In this document: one piece after another, positions 28,288 to 38,073 of the stretch
Position numbering within the stretch: the first letter of the stretch is position 1
How the letters are laid out: every line of letters starts with the position of its first letter
Program-made: the position numbers and the translations under genes
Notes under the pieces: generated by a model
Told to the model about the DNA's origin: nothing
The model's database searches: none
What the model saw: the letters and a program-made list of their open reading frames with translations, nothing else
Assembly (NCBI RefSeq): GCF_026013545.1
Contig: NZ_JAPDOG010000013.1
Coordinates: 62,001 to 126,000 of the forward strand
Length of the DNA: 64,000 nt
Direction of reading: 5' to 3'
DNA from: Defluviimonas salinarum
GTDB lineage: Bacteria > Pseudomonadota > Alphaproteobacteria > Rhodobacterales > Rhodobacteraceae

Positions 28288-29648
28288 GGGGTCACCTCCA
28301 GAACCGAAACGGGCGCGCCGGCGCGCTCGTGGAAATAGCGCAGGGCCATGTTCTGCGCCGCCTCCAGCCGGTAACCGGCCGAGGCGCGCATGTCGGTGAG
28401 CGGTGTGAAATCCTGCGCGAAGGCGGGCAGCGCCGCCTCGACCGTGGCAAGGGTCCAGTCCTTGCCCACCAGTGCTGCCTCGACCGCCGCGGCACGCTTC
28501 GGGATCCCCGCCATGCCGCCGAAAGCGATCCGCGCGGCCGTGACACGGCCTTCCGCCACGGTGACGTTGAAGCAGCCGCAGACCGCGGAGATATCCTGGT
28601 CGAACCGTTTCGACAGCTTGTAGCAGGCGAGGTCCGGCACCGTCTCGGGGATCGTCACCGCCTCGACGAACTCGCCCTTGGCACGGTCCTGCTTGCCATA
28701 GTCGAGGAAGAAATCCTCCAGCGCGATCTCGCGCCGCGCCGCGCCCTTCCTCAGATGCAGCGTCGCCCCCATCGCGATCAGCGCCGGCGGCGCGTCGCCG
28801 ATGGGCGAGCCGTTGGCGATATTGCCGCCGATCGTCGCGGCGCCGCGCACCTGTTCGGAGGCGAAGCGGCGCAGCAGCTCGGCGAAGGCCGGGTGCGGCG
28901 CCTCCATCGCGAGCCGCAGGCCCGCGATCGTGACCCCCGCGCCGACGCGCCAGCCGCCCGCGACCGTCTCGATCCGCTGCAGGTCGGCGCAGGCATGGAG
29001 GAAGGCCACCTCCGGCAGTTCGCGCAGCTGCTTCGTCACCCAGAGCCCGACATCGGTCGCCCCGGCGACGAGCATCGCGTCGGGATGGGCCGCGTACCAT
29101 TCGGCCAGCTCATCCGCCGATCCCGGCGCATAGGGCGCTGCGCCGTCGGACCGGGCGGGCTTGTCGTCGACCCATTTCGGCACCGGCGCCGTCGCGGCGG
29201 CCTCGGCGGCGCGGATGATCGGCGCGTAGCCGGTGCAGCGGCAGAGATTGCCCGCAAGCTGGTCGTCATGGTCGGTGGCCCCGTTCTTCTGTGCCACCGC
29301 CATCGAGACCACGAAGCCCGGCGTGCAGAAGCCGCACTGGCTGCCGTGATGCTCGACCATCGCCTCCTGCACGGGATGCATCTCGCCCTTCGGCCCGGTC
29401 AGACCTTCGACCGTGCGGACGGCTTTCCCGTGAAGCTGCGGCAGGAAGAGGATGCAGGCATTGAGCGCCCGGCACCCTTGGTCGTCGGTGACCATCACGG
29501 TGCAGGCGCCGCAGTCGCCCTCGTTGCAGCCTTCCTTGGTGCCGGTGAGTCCCTGCCTGTCGCGCAACCAGTCCAGAAGCGTCCGGGTCGGACGCTCGCC
29601 GGCTACGGTGACAGGCGTTCCGTTCAACAGAAACGCGATGTCGGTCAT
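28284..29648 (-). CDS. xdhA: Xanthine dehydrogenase, FeS/FAD subunit
   Basis: A 454-residue small subunit. Residues 1-165 hold two [2Fe-2S] centres: [15 protein letters not shown] with a later Cys in NACILF, then [10 protein letters not shown] and [10 protein letters not shown]. Residues about 195-450 form the FAD domain ([28 protein letters not shown]). Electrons pass from XdhB to NAD+ here. ATG 29648 starts [15 protein letters not shown]; its ribosome binding site is weak (GGAG about 20 bases away). It is the first gene of the seven-gene xdh-transporter operon. Confidence 0.94.
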   Translation of the reverse strand: MTDIAFLLNGTPVTVAGERPTRTLLDWLRDRQGLTGTKEGCNEGDCGACTVMVTDDQGCRALNACILFLPQLHGKAVRTVEGLTGPKGEMHPVQEAMVEHHGSQCGFCTPGFVVSMAVAQKNGATDHDDQLAGNLCRCTGYAPIIRAAEAAATAPVPKWVDDKPARSDGAAPYAPGSADELAEWYAAHPDAMLVAGATDVGLWVTKQLRELPEVAFLHACADLQRIETVAGGWRVGAGVTIAGLRLAMEAPHPAFAELLRRFASEQVRGAATIGGNIANGSPIGDAPPALIAMGATLHLRKGAARREIALEDFFLDYGKQDRAKGEFVEAVTIPETVPDLACYKLSKRFDQDISAVCGCFNVTVAEGRVTAARIAFGGMAGIPKRAAAVEAALVGKDWTLATVEAALPAFAQDFTPLTDMRASAGYRLEAAQNMALRYFHERAGAPVSVLEVTP

Positions 29649-29777
29649 CGAATGAACCCGCCGCCTTCTCCTCTCCCGGGCTAGTTGCGCCTCCGCCCGA
29701 TGCGGCGTAAAGCGGATATGCGCGCCCCGTCTCCCGCTTTCCATGAAGCGCCGAACCCGGCCACAAGGCAAGCAATA

Positions 29778-29798
29778 CTTAACGGGAAAACCGTTAAG
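29778..29798. promoter_or_regulatory. Perfect 21-bp operator-like palindrome upstream of xdhA
   Basis: CTTAACGG-GAAAA-CCGTTAAG (29778-29798) is a perfect 8-bp inverted repeat in an AT-richer patch, 130 bases upstream of the xdhA ATG and 124 upstream of the divergent gene. It contains T-N11-A and would suit a LysR- or TetR/GntR-type regulator of purine breakdown. The regulator itself is not in the window. Confidence 0.55.
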
Positions 29799-29921
29799 CA
29801 GTTTCTCGGAATCCCGCATAATCAGCGAAACTCGCGGCCCCTCCCCGCGTCACGCTGGCCTTGTCGGGACCGCTGGGCCATAGTGCCGCCCGGGTGACGT
29901 CGCCATGTCGGGGCGGGTGGG

Positions 29922-30743
29922 ATGCAGACGGCTTTCTATCTGGTATTGCTCGCGGTTATCGGGCTTCTCGCGCTGCAGGTCGCGGCCGCCAAGCGGTGTC
30001 GCGGCCGCGTTCTCCAGCTCGCCGCCCGGCTTCGCGACACGCCGCCCACCCGCGACATCGACATCGCCCTGCCGCCGCTCGTCGCCGATTTCGCCCGCCG
30101 CGCCGGCGCCGATCCGGGCCGGCCGATGCGCGCGGCGAGCTTCAACCAGACCGCCGAGCTCCGGCTGAAGCCGGGCGGCCGCTTCCACCGGATCGAGGCC
30201 TGGCAGGTCGTCTCGCTCGGCCGCGCCGGCTTCGTCTGGGACGCGCGCCAGCCGCTCGGCCCCCTGACGAGGCTCCGCGTCCTCGACGCCTTCGTCGGCG
30301 GCGAGGGTCTCCTCGAGGCGCGGCTCCTCGGCACCATCCCCGTCGCCCGCGCCTCCGGCGCCGAGATCGACCTCGGCGAGGCCTACCGCTACCTCGCCGA
30401 ACTGCCCTGGATGCCGGACGCGATCCTCGGCAATCCCGACCTCACCTGGCGGGTGACCGGCCCCGACACGGCCGAGGTCCGGATGACGACCCGCGACGGC
30501 ATCGCGCGGGTCACCTTCGGCTTCGACGCGCAGGGCGACATCGTCGCGATGGAGGCGAGGGACCGCCCGGCCCGCGATCCCGACGGCACGACCCGCCGCT
30601 ACGACTGGCGCGGACGCTTCTCCGACTACCGGGAGATCGGCGGGCGCCGCCTGCCCGGCTTCGGCGAGGTCGGCTATGTCTACCCCTCCGGCTACGAGGC
30701 CTATTTCCGCGGCCGGATCAGCGACTACCGCCTCGCGCCGTGA
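29922..30743 (+). CDS. DUF6544-family protein
   Basis: A 273-residue protein with one N-terminal membrane helix or signal anchor (MQTAFYLVLLAVIGLLALQV). A soluble domain with segments of the DUF6544 family follows, including YLAELPWMPDAILGNPDLTW and a C-terminal YRLPGF-like region (GRRLPGFGEVGYVYP). The function is unknown; relatives often sit in envelope contexts. GGGTGGG precedes ATG 29922. It lies 56 bases upstream of dnaE and could be co-transcribed. Confidence 0.72.
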   Translation: MQTAFYLVLLAVIGLLALQVAAAKRCRGRVLQLAARLRDTPPTRDIDIALPPLVADFARRAGADPGRPMRAASFNQTAELRLKPGGRFHRIEAWQVVSLGRAGFVWDARQPLGPLTRLRVLDAFVGGEGLLEARLLGTIPVARASGAEIDLGEAYRYLAELPWMPDAILGNPDLTWRVTGPDTAEVRMTTRDGIARVTFGFDAQGDIVAMEARDRPARDPDGTTRRYDWRGRFSDYREIGGRRLPGFGEVGYVYPSGYEAYFRGRISDYRLAP

Positions 30744-30799
30744 TCCATTCGCGCCGGTACGCCCTTCCGGGGCCCGCGCCCTTCGGCTAGGGTCCGGCC

Positions 30800-33700
30800 A
30801 TGACCAAGGCGCCGCGATTCATTCACCTCCGCACCCATACCGAATACTCGCTCCTCGAAGGCGCGGTGCCGGTGAAGAAGCTCGTCGGGCATTGCGACAA
30901 GATGGGCATGCCCGCCATCGCCGTGACCGACACGAACAACATGTTCGCGGCGCTGGAATTTTCCGTGATCGCCAAGGGGGCCGGGGTGCAGCCCATCGTC
31001 GGCTGCCAGCTCTCCCTCGACCACGATCCCGCCCAGCCGGGCGAAAAGCCCCGCCCGCCCGCGGCGCTCGTTCTGCTCGCCCAGAACGAGGCGGGCTACA
31101 TGAACCTGATGAAGCTCAACTCCTGCCTTTACCTCCGCGAGGACGGCGCCCTGCCGCATGTCACGGCGGAGGAACTGGAGACCCATTCGGAGGGGCTCAT
31201 CTGCCTCACCGGCGGCCCCGACGGCCCCGTTGGCCGGTTCCTGCAAGCAGGGCAGGGGCCGAAGGCCGAGGCGCTGATGAAGCGCCTCGCCGCGGCCTTC
31301 CCGGACCGGCTCTATGTCGAACTGCAGCGCCATCCCGGCGAGGGCGGCCAGTATACCGAGGCCGAGCGGCTGACCGAGCGCGGCCATGTCGAGATGGCCT
31401 ATGCGATGGGCCTGCCCTTGGTCGCCACAAACGACGTCTACTTCCCGAAACCGGCCATGTACGAGGCGCATGACGCGCTGATCTGCATCGCCGAGGGCGC
31501 CTATGTCGACCAGCAGGAGCAGCGCCGGCGGCTGACGCCGCAGCACTACCTGAAATCGCCCGAGGAGATGGCGGCGCTCTTCGCCGACCTGCCCGAGGCC
31601 TTGGAGAACACCGTCGAGATCGCGCGCCGCTGCGCCTTCGCCGCCTTCAAGCGCAAGCCGATCCTGCCGCGCTTCGCCGATGACGAGGTGCAGGAACTGC
31701 GGCGCCAGGCGAACGAGGGGCTCAAGGCGCGGCTCGCCGTCATCCCCCACGCGGTCAGCCTTGAGGATTACCAGAAGCGCCTCGATTTCGAGCTCGGCAT
31801 CATCGAGCAGATGGGCTTCCCCGGCTACTTCCTCATCGTCGCCGACTTCATCAAATGGGCCAAGGACCACGACATCCCCGTCGGTCCCGGCCGGGGCTCC
31901 GGTGCCGGTTCGCTCGTGGCTTATGCGCTGACGATCACCGACCTCGATCCCCTGCGCTACTCGCTCCTCTTCGAACGCTTCCTCAACCCCGAGCGGGTCT
32001 CGATGCCGGACTTCGACATCGACTTCTGCATGGACCGCCGCGAGGAGGTGATCCGCTACGTCCAGGAACGCTACGGCCGCGACAAGGTCGGCCAGATCAT
32101 CACCTTCGGCGCGCTCCTGTCGAAAGCCGCCGTCCGTGACGTCGGCCGCGTGTTGCAGATGCCCTATGGCCAGGTCGACCGGCTCTCGAAACTGATCCCC
32201 GTCGAGGGCGTGAAACCCGTCTCGATCGAGAAGGCGCTCGCCGACGAGCCGCGCCTGCGCGAGGCCGCCCGCGCCGAGGAGGTGGTGCAGCGGCTGCTCG
32301 ACTACGGCCAGCAGATCGAGGGGCTCCTCAGGAACGCCTCCACACACGCCGCCGGCGTCGTCATCGGCGACCGGCCGCTCGACGAGCTGGTGCCGCTCTA
32401 CCGCGACCCGCGCTCGGACATGCCCGCGACCCAGTTCAACATGAAATGGGTGGAGCAGGCCGGCCTCGTGAAGTTCGACTTCCTCGGGCTGAAGACGCTG
32501 ACCGTCATCCAGAACGCCGTTGACCTCATCCGCGCGGGCGGCCGCCACCTGCATCAGGCCGCCGACGGCCGCACGCTCTACACCCCGCCCGAGGGGGCCG
32601 AGGACCAGATCAACGCGATCCCGCTCGACGACGAGCCCACCTACAAGCTCTACGCCGCCGCCAAGACCGTCGCCGTGTTCCAGGTGGAAAGCTCAGGCAT
32701 GATGGACGCGCTGCGGCGCATGAAGCCGACCTGCATCGAGGACATCGTCGCCCTCGTGGCACTCTACCGGCCCGGCCCGATGGAGAATATCCCGACCTAT
32801 TGCGAGGTCAAGAACGGGGTGAAGGATCTGGAATCGATCCACCCCACCATCGACCACATCCTGAAAGAGACGCAAGGCATCATCGTCTATCAGGAACAGG
32901 TGATGGAGATCGCCCAGGTCATGGCCGGCTACACGCTCGGCGGCGCCGACCTTCTCCGCCGCGCGATGGGCAAGAAGATCGCCGAGGAGATGGCCAAGGA
33001 GCGGCCGAAGTTCATCGAGGGCTCCACCGCCAACGGGGTGGACAAGAAGAAGGCGGGCGAGGTCTTCGACCTTCTGGAGAAGTTCGCGAACTACGGCTTC
33101 AACAAGTCCCACGCCGCCGCCTATGCCGTCGTCAGCTACCAGACGGCGTGGCTCAAGGCCAACCACCCGGTCGAGTTCATGGCAGGCGTCATGAACTGCG
33201 ATATCCACCTCACCGACAAGCTCTCGATCTACGCCGAGGAGGTGCGGCGCGGGCTCGAGATCACCATCGTACCGCCTTGCGTGAACCGCTCCGAGGCGAC
33301 CTTCTCGGTCACGAACGGCCAGATCGTCTACGCGCTGGGCGCGCTCAAGAACGTCGGCGTCGAGGCGATGCGGCTCATCGTCGAGGCGCGGGGCGGGAAA
33401 CCCTTCGCCACGCTCTACGACTTCGCCCGCCGCGCCGATCTCAAGCGCATCGGCAAGCGCTCGCTGGAGATGCTGGCGCGGGCAGGGGCCTTCGACCAGC
33501 TCGATCCCAACCGCGCCCGCGTCTTCGCCGCGCTCGACGCGCTGTCGGCCTATTCGGCGGCGATCCACGAGGGCCGCGCCTCGGCTCAGGTCTCGCTCTT
33601 CGGCGAGGCGGGCGAGGACCTGCCCGAGCCGCGCCTGCCCTCCGGCGACGACTGGCTCCCGGCCGACCGGCTGGCGCAGGAGCACCAGGCGATCGGCTTC

Positions 33701-34309
33701 TATCTCTCCGGCCATCCCTTGGACGACTACGCCCCGGCGCTGAAGCGCAAGGGGATGCTGACGCTCGCCGAATTGCAGCAGAAGGCCGAACGCGACGGCG
33801 CGGCGGTGTCGCGCGTCGGCGTCCTCGTTTCCGGCCTTCAGGACCGCAAGTCCGCGCGTGGCACCCGCTTCTTCCGCATGAACATCTCCGACCCGACCGG
33901 GCAGGTCGCGGGCATGGCGCTGTTTCCCGAGGATTTCGACGCCTGCCGCAAGGTTTTCGACCAGACCAACCACGTCGTGATGTCGCTCGAGGCCCGCTTC
34001 AACGAGGGCCAGTTCGACCCCGTCGCCCGCTCCGTCGCGCCGATGGAGGGGGCGGTCGCCGATGCCGGCGGCGCCGGGCTGAAGATCCATATCGAGAGCG
34101 AGGCCGCCGTCGCCTCGGTCGCGGCCCTGCTCGCCCGCATGGTCGAGGAGGCGAAGATCCGCTCCCGCGGTCCGATCAGCTTCTGCATCGCCGACCGCGA
34201 GACCGGCGAGGAGGTCGAGGTCTCGGCCGGCCGCGACTTCCCGGTCAATCCCCAGATCAAGGGCGCGATCAAGGCGATGGGCGGCGTCGTCCTGGTCGAG
34301 GAGGTCTGA
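30800..34309 (+). CDS. dnaE: DNA polymerase III subunit alpha
   Basis: A 1169-residue replicative polymerase catalytic subunit. The N-terminal PHP domain (IHLRTHTEYSLLEGAV) is followed by the polymerase core with catalytic Asp residues 404, 406 and 408 in MPDFDIDFC, and GRGSGAGSLVAYAL just before. The tandem HhH region includes GFNKSHAAAYAVVSYQTAWL. A C-terminal OB-fold (about 1000-1080) has VSRVGVLVSGLQDRK. The length and layout match DnaE1, the main replicase, rather than error-prone DnaE2/ImuC, whose imuA-imuB partners are absent. Confidence 0.97.
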   Translation: MTKAPRFIHLRTHTEYSLLEGAVPVKKLVGHCDKMGMPAIAVTDTNNMFAALEFSVIAKGAGVQPIVGCQLSLDHDPAQPGEKPRPPAALVLLAQNEAGYMNLMKLNSCLYLREDGALPHVTAEELETHSEGLICLTGGPDGPVGRFLQAGQGPKAEALMKRLAAAFPDRLYVELQRHPGEGGQYTEAERLTERGHVEMAYAMGLPLVATNDVYFPKPAMYEAHDALICIAEGAYVDQQEQRRRLTPQHYLKSPEEMAALFADLPEALENTVEIARRCAFAAFKRKPILPRFADDEVQELRRQANEGLKARLAVIPHAVSLEDYQKRLDFELGIIEQMGFPGYFLIVADFIKWAKDHDIPVGPGRGSGAGSLVAYALTITDLDPLRYSLLFERFLNPERVSMPDFDIDFCMDRREEVIRYVQERYGRDKVGQIITFGALLSKAAVRDVGRVLQMPYGQVDRLSKLIPVEGVKPVSIEKALADEPRLREAARAEEVVQRLLDYGQQIEGLLRNASTHAAGVVIGDRPLDELVPLYRDPRSDMPATQFNMKWVEQAGLVKFDFLGLKTLTVIQNAVDLIRAGGRHLHQAADGRTLYTPPEGAEDQINAIPLDDEPTYKLYAAAKTVAVFQVESSGMMDALRRMKPTCIEDIVALVALYRPGPMENIPTYCEVKNGVKDLESIHPTIDHILKETQGIIVYQEQVMEIAQVMAGYTLGGADLLRRAMGKKIAEEMAKERPKFIEGSTANGVDKKKAGEVFDLLEKFANYGFNKSHAAAYAVVSYQTAWLKANHPVEFMAGVMNCDIHLTDKLSIYAEEVRRGLEITIVPPCVNRSEATFSVTNGQIVYALGALKNVGVEAMRLIVEARGGKPFATLYDFARRADLKRIGKRSLEMLARAGAFDQLDPNRARVFAALDALSAYSAAIHEGRASAQVSLFGEAGEDLPEPRLPSGDDWLPADRLAQEHQAIGFYLSGHPLDDYAPALKRKGMLTLAELQQKAERDGAAVSRVGVLVSGLQDRKSARGTRFFRMNISDPTGQVAGMALFPEDFDACRKVFDQTNHVVMSLEARFNEGQFDPVARSVAPMEGAVADAGGAGLKIHIESEAAVASVAALLARMVEEAKIRSRGPISFCIADRETGEEVEVSAGRDFPVNPQIKGAIKAMGGVVLVEEV

Positions 34310-34342
34310 CCGCAGCGGGCGGTCCCATCGAGAGGGCAAGCG

Positions 34343-35899
34343 ATGATGAAACTGCTCCGCTGGACCGTGTTCCTGGTTCTTGTCGGCGCCGTCGCGATCA
34401 TTCTGGCGCGGCTCGCGTTTCCGCTTGCGCCGCTCGATGGCCGCACGGAGTCCACGGCCCGCCCCGCGTCGCCCGCAACCGCGTTCGGCGCGGCCGTCCT
34501 GTCTGCCGCCGCACGCCATGCGGGTCTGAGCGGGGTCTATCCGCTGTCATCGGGGCTCGACGCCTATACCGCGCGCGCGCTCATGGCGCGGGCGGCGGCG
34601 GAGACGATCGACGCGCAGTACTACATCTGGGCCGACGACATGACCGGCCTCACGCTCCTGAAGGAGTTGCAGGATGCCGCCGACCGCGGCGTCCGGGTCC
34701 GTCTCCTCGTCGACGACAACGGCACGCCCGCGCTCGACCCCGAGCTTGCCGCCCTCGACGCCCATCCGAACGCCGAGGTGCGGATCTTCAACCCCTTCAC
34801 CCTGCGCGCCCCCCGGCTCGCCTCCTACCTCTTCGACTTTCCCCGCCTGAACCGGCGGATGCACAACAAGTCCTTCACCGTCGACGGCGCTGCGACCATC
34901 ATCGGCGGCCGCAACATCGGCGATGTCTATTTCGAGACCGGCACGGCGGGCATCTACTTCGATCTCGACGTGCTCGCCGTCGGCCCCGCGGCCGCCGAGG
35001 TCGCCGCCGATTTCGATCGCTACTGGAACAGCCGCTCGTCCTACCCCGCACTGTCGCTGATCGCCCCGGCACCGGGCAGCGAGGGCCGGCTCGCCGCGCG
35101 CGCCGCCGAGGCGGCGGCCTCCGAGCAGTTCGCGGGCTACCTGCGGGCGCTGACCGAAACGACCCTCGCGCGCGATCTCGCCGCAGGCACACTGGCGCTC
35201 GAATGGGTGCCCGTGCGGCTCTTTTCCGACGATCCGGCCAAGGGGCTCGGCCCGATGAACGGCGACGACCTCCTGATCTCCCGGCTCTGGCGCGACATGC
35301 CGCCGCCGCAAACCTCCTTCGATCTCGTCTCGGCCTATTTCATCCCGGGACGCGAGGGAACCGAGGCGCTGACCCGGTTCGCGGACAAGGGCATCAAGGT
35401 CCGGACGCTCACCAATTCGCTCGAGGCGACCGACGTGCCGGTGGTGCATTCCGGCTATGTCGAATACCGCGACCAGCTCATTGACGGCGGCGTCGAGACC
35501 TACGAGCTCCGCTCCGGGATCGAGGAGCGCCGCACCATCGACAAACTCGGCATGCTCGGCCAGTCGACCTCGTCCCTGCATGCCAAGAGCTTCGCCTACG
35601 ACCGCCGCCACATCTTCATCGGCTCGTTCAACTTCGACCCGCGCTCGGCCCGGCTGAACACCGAAATGGGCTTCCTCATCGACAGCCCGCGCCTCGCCGG
35701 TTCGATGCAGGACAGCTTCGACACGACGGTTCCCCTCGCAGCCTACCGCGTCACCCGCGACGCTGGCGGCAAGCTCACCTGGCACGAGGCGCTCGCGGAC
35801 GGGAAGGGGACGGACTACCGGCGCGAGCCGAACACCTCCTGGACGATCCGCGCCCTCGTCGCCGCCGTCGCCTGGCTGCCGATCGAATGGATGCTGTGA
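34343..35899 (+). CDS. Phospholipase D family protein (cardiolipin synthase-like)
   Basis: A 518-residue membrane-anchored protein with an N-terminal helix (LRWTVFLVLVGAVAIILARL) and two HxKx4D catalytic motifs: HNKSFTVDGAATIIGGRN (about residue 174) and HAKSFAYDRRHIFIGSFNFD (about 413). Both are needed to form one active site, so the enzyme should be active as a phosphatidyl transferase or hydrolase at the inner membrane. It resembles ClsC/YmdC-type proteins. ATG 34343 and 34346 are both possible, with GAGAGGG upstream. A hairpin follows the stop. Confidence 0.85.
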   Translation: MMKLLRWTVFLVLVGAVAIILARLAFPLAPLDGRTESTARPASPATAFGAAVLSAAARHAGLSGVYPLSSGLDAYTARALMARAAAETIDAQYYIWADDMTGLTLLKELQDAADRGVRVRLLVDDNGTPALDPELAALDAHPNAEVRIFNPFTLRAPRLASYLFDFPRLNRRMHNKSFTVDGAATIIGGRNIGDVYFETGTAGIYFDLDVLAVGPAAAEVAADFDRYWNSRSSYPALSLIAPAPGSEGRLAARAAEAAASEQFAGYLRALTETTLARDLAAGTLALEWVPVRLFSDDPAKGLGPMNGDDLLISRLWRDMPPPQTSFDLVSAYFIPGREGTEALTRFADKGIKVRTLTNSLEATDVPVVHSGYVEYRDQLIDGGVETYELRSGIEERRTIDKLGMLGQSTSSLHAKSFAYDRRHIFIGSFNFDPRSARLNTEMGFLIDSPRLAGSMQDSFDTTVPLAAYRVTRDAGGKLTWHEALADGKGTDYRREPNTSWTIRALVAAVAWLPIEWML

Positions 35900-35912
35900 T
35901 CCGTCGTCGGCT

Positions 35913-35939
35913 CCGCTCCCGGTCCTGCGCCGGGAGCGG
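35913..35939 (+). terminator. Hairpin terminator after the phospholipase D gene
   Basis: CCGCTCCCGG (35913-35922) pairs perfectly with CCGGGAGCGG (35930-35939) over a seven-base loop, 13 bases beyond the stop. A short TTTT follows at about 35947. Confidence 0.75.
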
Positions 35940-36080
35940 GACAGCGTTTTGAGCAGTTCCTGACCGGGGCTGTTTTTCGGAACGATGCCGCGATCATTGT
36001 GGCGATTTTCGGAAAAGCGTTCCGAAGCGCCGCTCCGAATGGGGCTTGCGCGCGCCATTGGCCCGGATAGCTTCGCGCCC

Positions 36081-36875
36081 ATGCCGCCTTCGGGTGTTCC
36101 GGAATCTCTCCAATTGGACAATTTCATCGCATTCGCCGTCGTCGGCTTCCTCGCGCAGCTCGTCGACGGGGCGCTCGGCATGGGCTTCGGCGTCATCTCC
36201 TCGGCCGTCCTTCTCGCCCAGGGCGTGCCGCCGCCGCTGGTCTCGGCCAGCGTCAATGCCGCCAAGCTGCCGACCTCGGGCACCTCGGCCACCTCGCACT
36301 GGCTGCACGGCAATATCGACTGGCGGGTGGTCCGCCCGGTCGTGGTGATGGGCGCGCTCGGCGGCTGCCTCGGCGCGCTTCTCCTGACATCGCTCAAGGG
36401 GGCGCTGCTGCTCTGGCTCACCAACCTCTACCTTCTCGCGATCGGCGCGCTCGTCCTGGTCCGCGCCTGGCGCGGCCGGGCGCCCGCGCTCGTCGCCGCC
36501 GGCCGGTTCCGCCTGATCGGCTTCGCGGGCGGCGCCATCGAGGGGATCGGCGGCAGCTGGGGCCCGGTCGTCACGACCGGCCTGCTCGGTTCCGGCGTGC
36601 CGCCCCGGCATGCCGTGGGATCGTCGAACCTCTCGGAATTCGTGGTGAGTTTCGTGGTCTTCGCGGTCCTGACGCTGGGCTTTCATGCCGGCCACTGGGG
36701 CGCGGACATGGAGTGGCGCTCGCTCATCGGCTCGGTCGCCGGCCTCGTCGCGGGCGGCGTTCCGGCGGCGATCTTCGGCGGAAGGCTCGCCGCGCGGGTG
36801 CCGCACCGGCCGCTGACCGTTGCAGTCGGGCTCCTGGCGATCGGCATCGCCGCCTACCGCTTCGCGACGATGTGA
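36081..36875 (+). CDS. TauE/SafE family membrane permease
   Basis: A 264-residue inner-membrane protein with about eight helices in two repeats. The conserved starts are FLAQLVDGALGMGFGVISS and GFAGGAIEGIGGSWGPVVTT. TauE/SafE proteins export sulfite, sulfoacetate or other small organic anions; the substrate here cannot be told. I start at ATG 36081 (MPPSGVPES). A longer frame opens at 35985 but has a low-quality basic lead. It converges with the AbrB-type gene. Confidence 0.85.
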   Translation: MPPSGVPESLQLDNFIAFAVVGFLAQLVDGALGMGFGVISSAVLLAQGVPPPLVSASVNAAKLPTSGTSATSHWLHGNIDWRVVRPVVVMGALGGCLGALLLTSLKGALLLWLTNLYLLAIGALVLVRAWRGRAPALVAAGRFRLIGFAGGAIEGIGGSWGPVVTTGLLGSGVPPRHAVGSSNLSEFVVSFVVFAVLTLGFHAGHWGADMEWRSLIGSVAGLVAGGVPAAIFGGRLAARVPHRPLTVAVGLLAIGIAAYRFATM

Positions 36876-36912
36876 GGCCCGCCGCCGCGCCTCGGCCTCG
36901 CCGGTCTAGGCG

Positions 36913-37986
36913 TTACTCCATGCGGCCCCCGAAGGCCCGGACAAAGCTCACCGCGAGGATGATCCGCACGAGGTGATGCGCGGTGACGTAGAGGATCGAC
37001 ATCTTCAGGCTGAGCGCGATCAGCCCCATCTCGATCAGCCCGCCCGGCGCGAAGGCGAGGAACACCGCGCGCACCGGCTCGCCCGTCAAGGGCGCCAGCG
37101 CGAGGGCGAAGCCGACCGCGGTCCCGATGGTGATGACCGCGTTCATCAGCGCGAGCCTGAGCGCCACGAGGATCCGCCCCTTCGGCATCCCCGCGAAGCG
37201 CACCCCGAGCGAGGTGCCGACCACGACCTGCGCCGCGGCCAGGAGCCAGCCGGGCGGCACGCCCTCGGTCCAGCCCGCCATGTGGGCGGCCGCCGACAGG
37301 AGGATCGGCCCCAGCACATGGCCCGCCGGCAGCCGGAGCTTGAGCCCGATGAGAGCACCCGCCACCGCCGCCACCGCCAGCACCGCCACGTCCCGGACCC
37401 CGAGCGCCGATCCCGCCACCGCCGCACCGGCCGCCGAGCCGACCGCATGGCCCTCCATCCAGGAAAACGCGACCGGCACCAGCACGATGGTCAGGATCAG
37501 CCGCAGGAACTGCAGCATCGCCAGCATCTGCACGTCGGCCCCCGCCTCCTCGCCCATCTGCACCGTCTCGACGAGCCCGCCCGGCGCGGTGCCGTAGAAG
37601 GCGGTCCGCCGGTCGACCCGCCTGGTCGCGGTCAGTAGCCGGAAGCCGAGGAAATGCACCAGCGGGATGAAGAGGCAGAGCGCCAGCAGAGACGGGACCC
37701 ACCGCGGCGCCTCGGCAAGGATCTCGGGCCGCGCCGCGCCGCCGATGGCGATGCCGATGACCGGGACGAAGACCATCCTGATCTTCTGCGGCGCCTGCGG
37801 CAGGTGGCCGAAGGGCTTCAGGCCGCCGACCGCCGCCGCGCCGACCGCGAGGAGCGAGCCGAGGAGCATCGGCAAGGGTAGGTGCAAGGCCTGCGCGCCG
37901 AAGCCGCCGGCAAGCCCGAGCGCATAGGTCAGTCCGACCGTCGGCCAGTGCGGAGCGCCGAGGAGGCGGTCGATCAGGTGGCGCAT
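36913..37986 (-). CDS. AbrB-family membrane protein (AbrB duplication type)
   Basis: A 357-residue protein of about ten helices made of two similar halves. Each half has a G-A-P-GG loop (YGTAPGGLVETVQM near 170 and AFAPGGLIEMGLIAL near 320). This is the Gram-negative AbrB-duplication family, sometimes mislabelled ammonia monooxygenase. The substrate is unknown. ATG 37986 (MRHLIDRLLG) gives a short cytosolic lead before the first helix; a longer frame to 38058 lacks support. Confidence 0.8.
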   Translation of the reverse strand: MRHLIDRLLGAPHWPTVGLTYALGLAGGFGAQALHLPLPMLLGSLLAVGAAAVGGLKPFGHLPQAPQKIRMVFVPVIGIAIGGAARPEILAEAPRWVPSLLALCLFIPLVHFLGFRLLTATRRVDRRTAFYGTAPGGLVETVQMGEEAGADVQMLAMLQFLRLILTIVLVPVAFSWMEGHAVGSAAGAAVAGSALGVRDVAVLAVAAVAGALIGLKLRLPAGHVLGPILLSAAAHMAGWTEGVPPGWLLAAAQVVVGTSLGVRFAGMPKGRILVALRLALMNAVITIGTAVGFALALAPLTGEPVRAVFLAFAPGGLIEMGLIALSLKMSILYVTAHHLVRIILAVSFVRAFGGRME

Positions 37987-38073
37987 GGATATCCCGGCAT
38001 CGCGGATCGCGGCCGCGACCCCTCCCGTCAACGTGTCAGCGCCGGCGCCCGAGGGCAAGCCCCGCGCCCGGCG

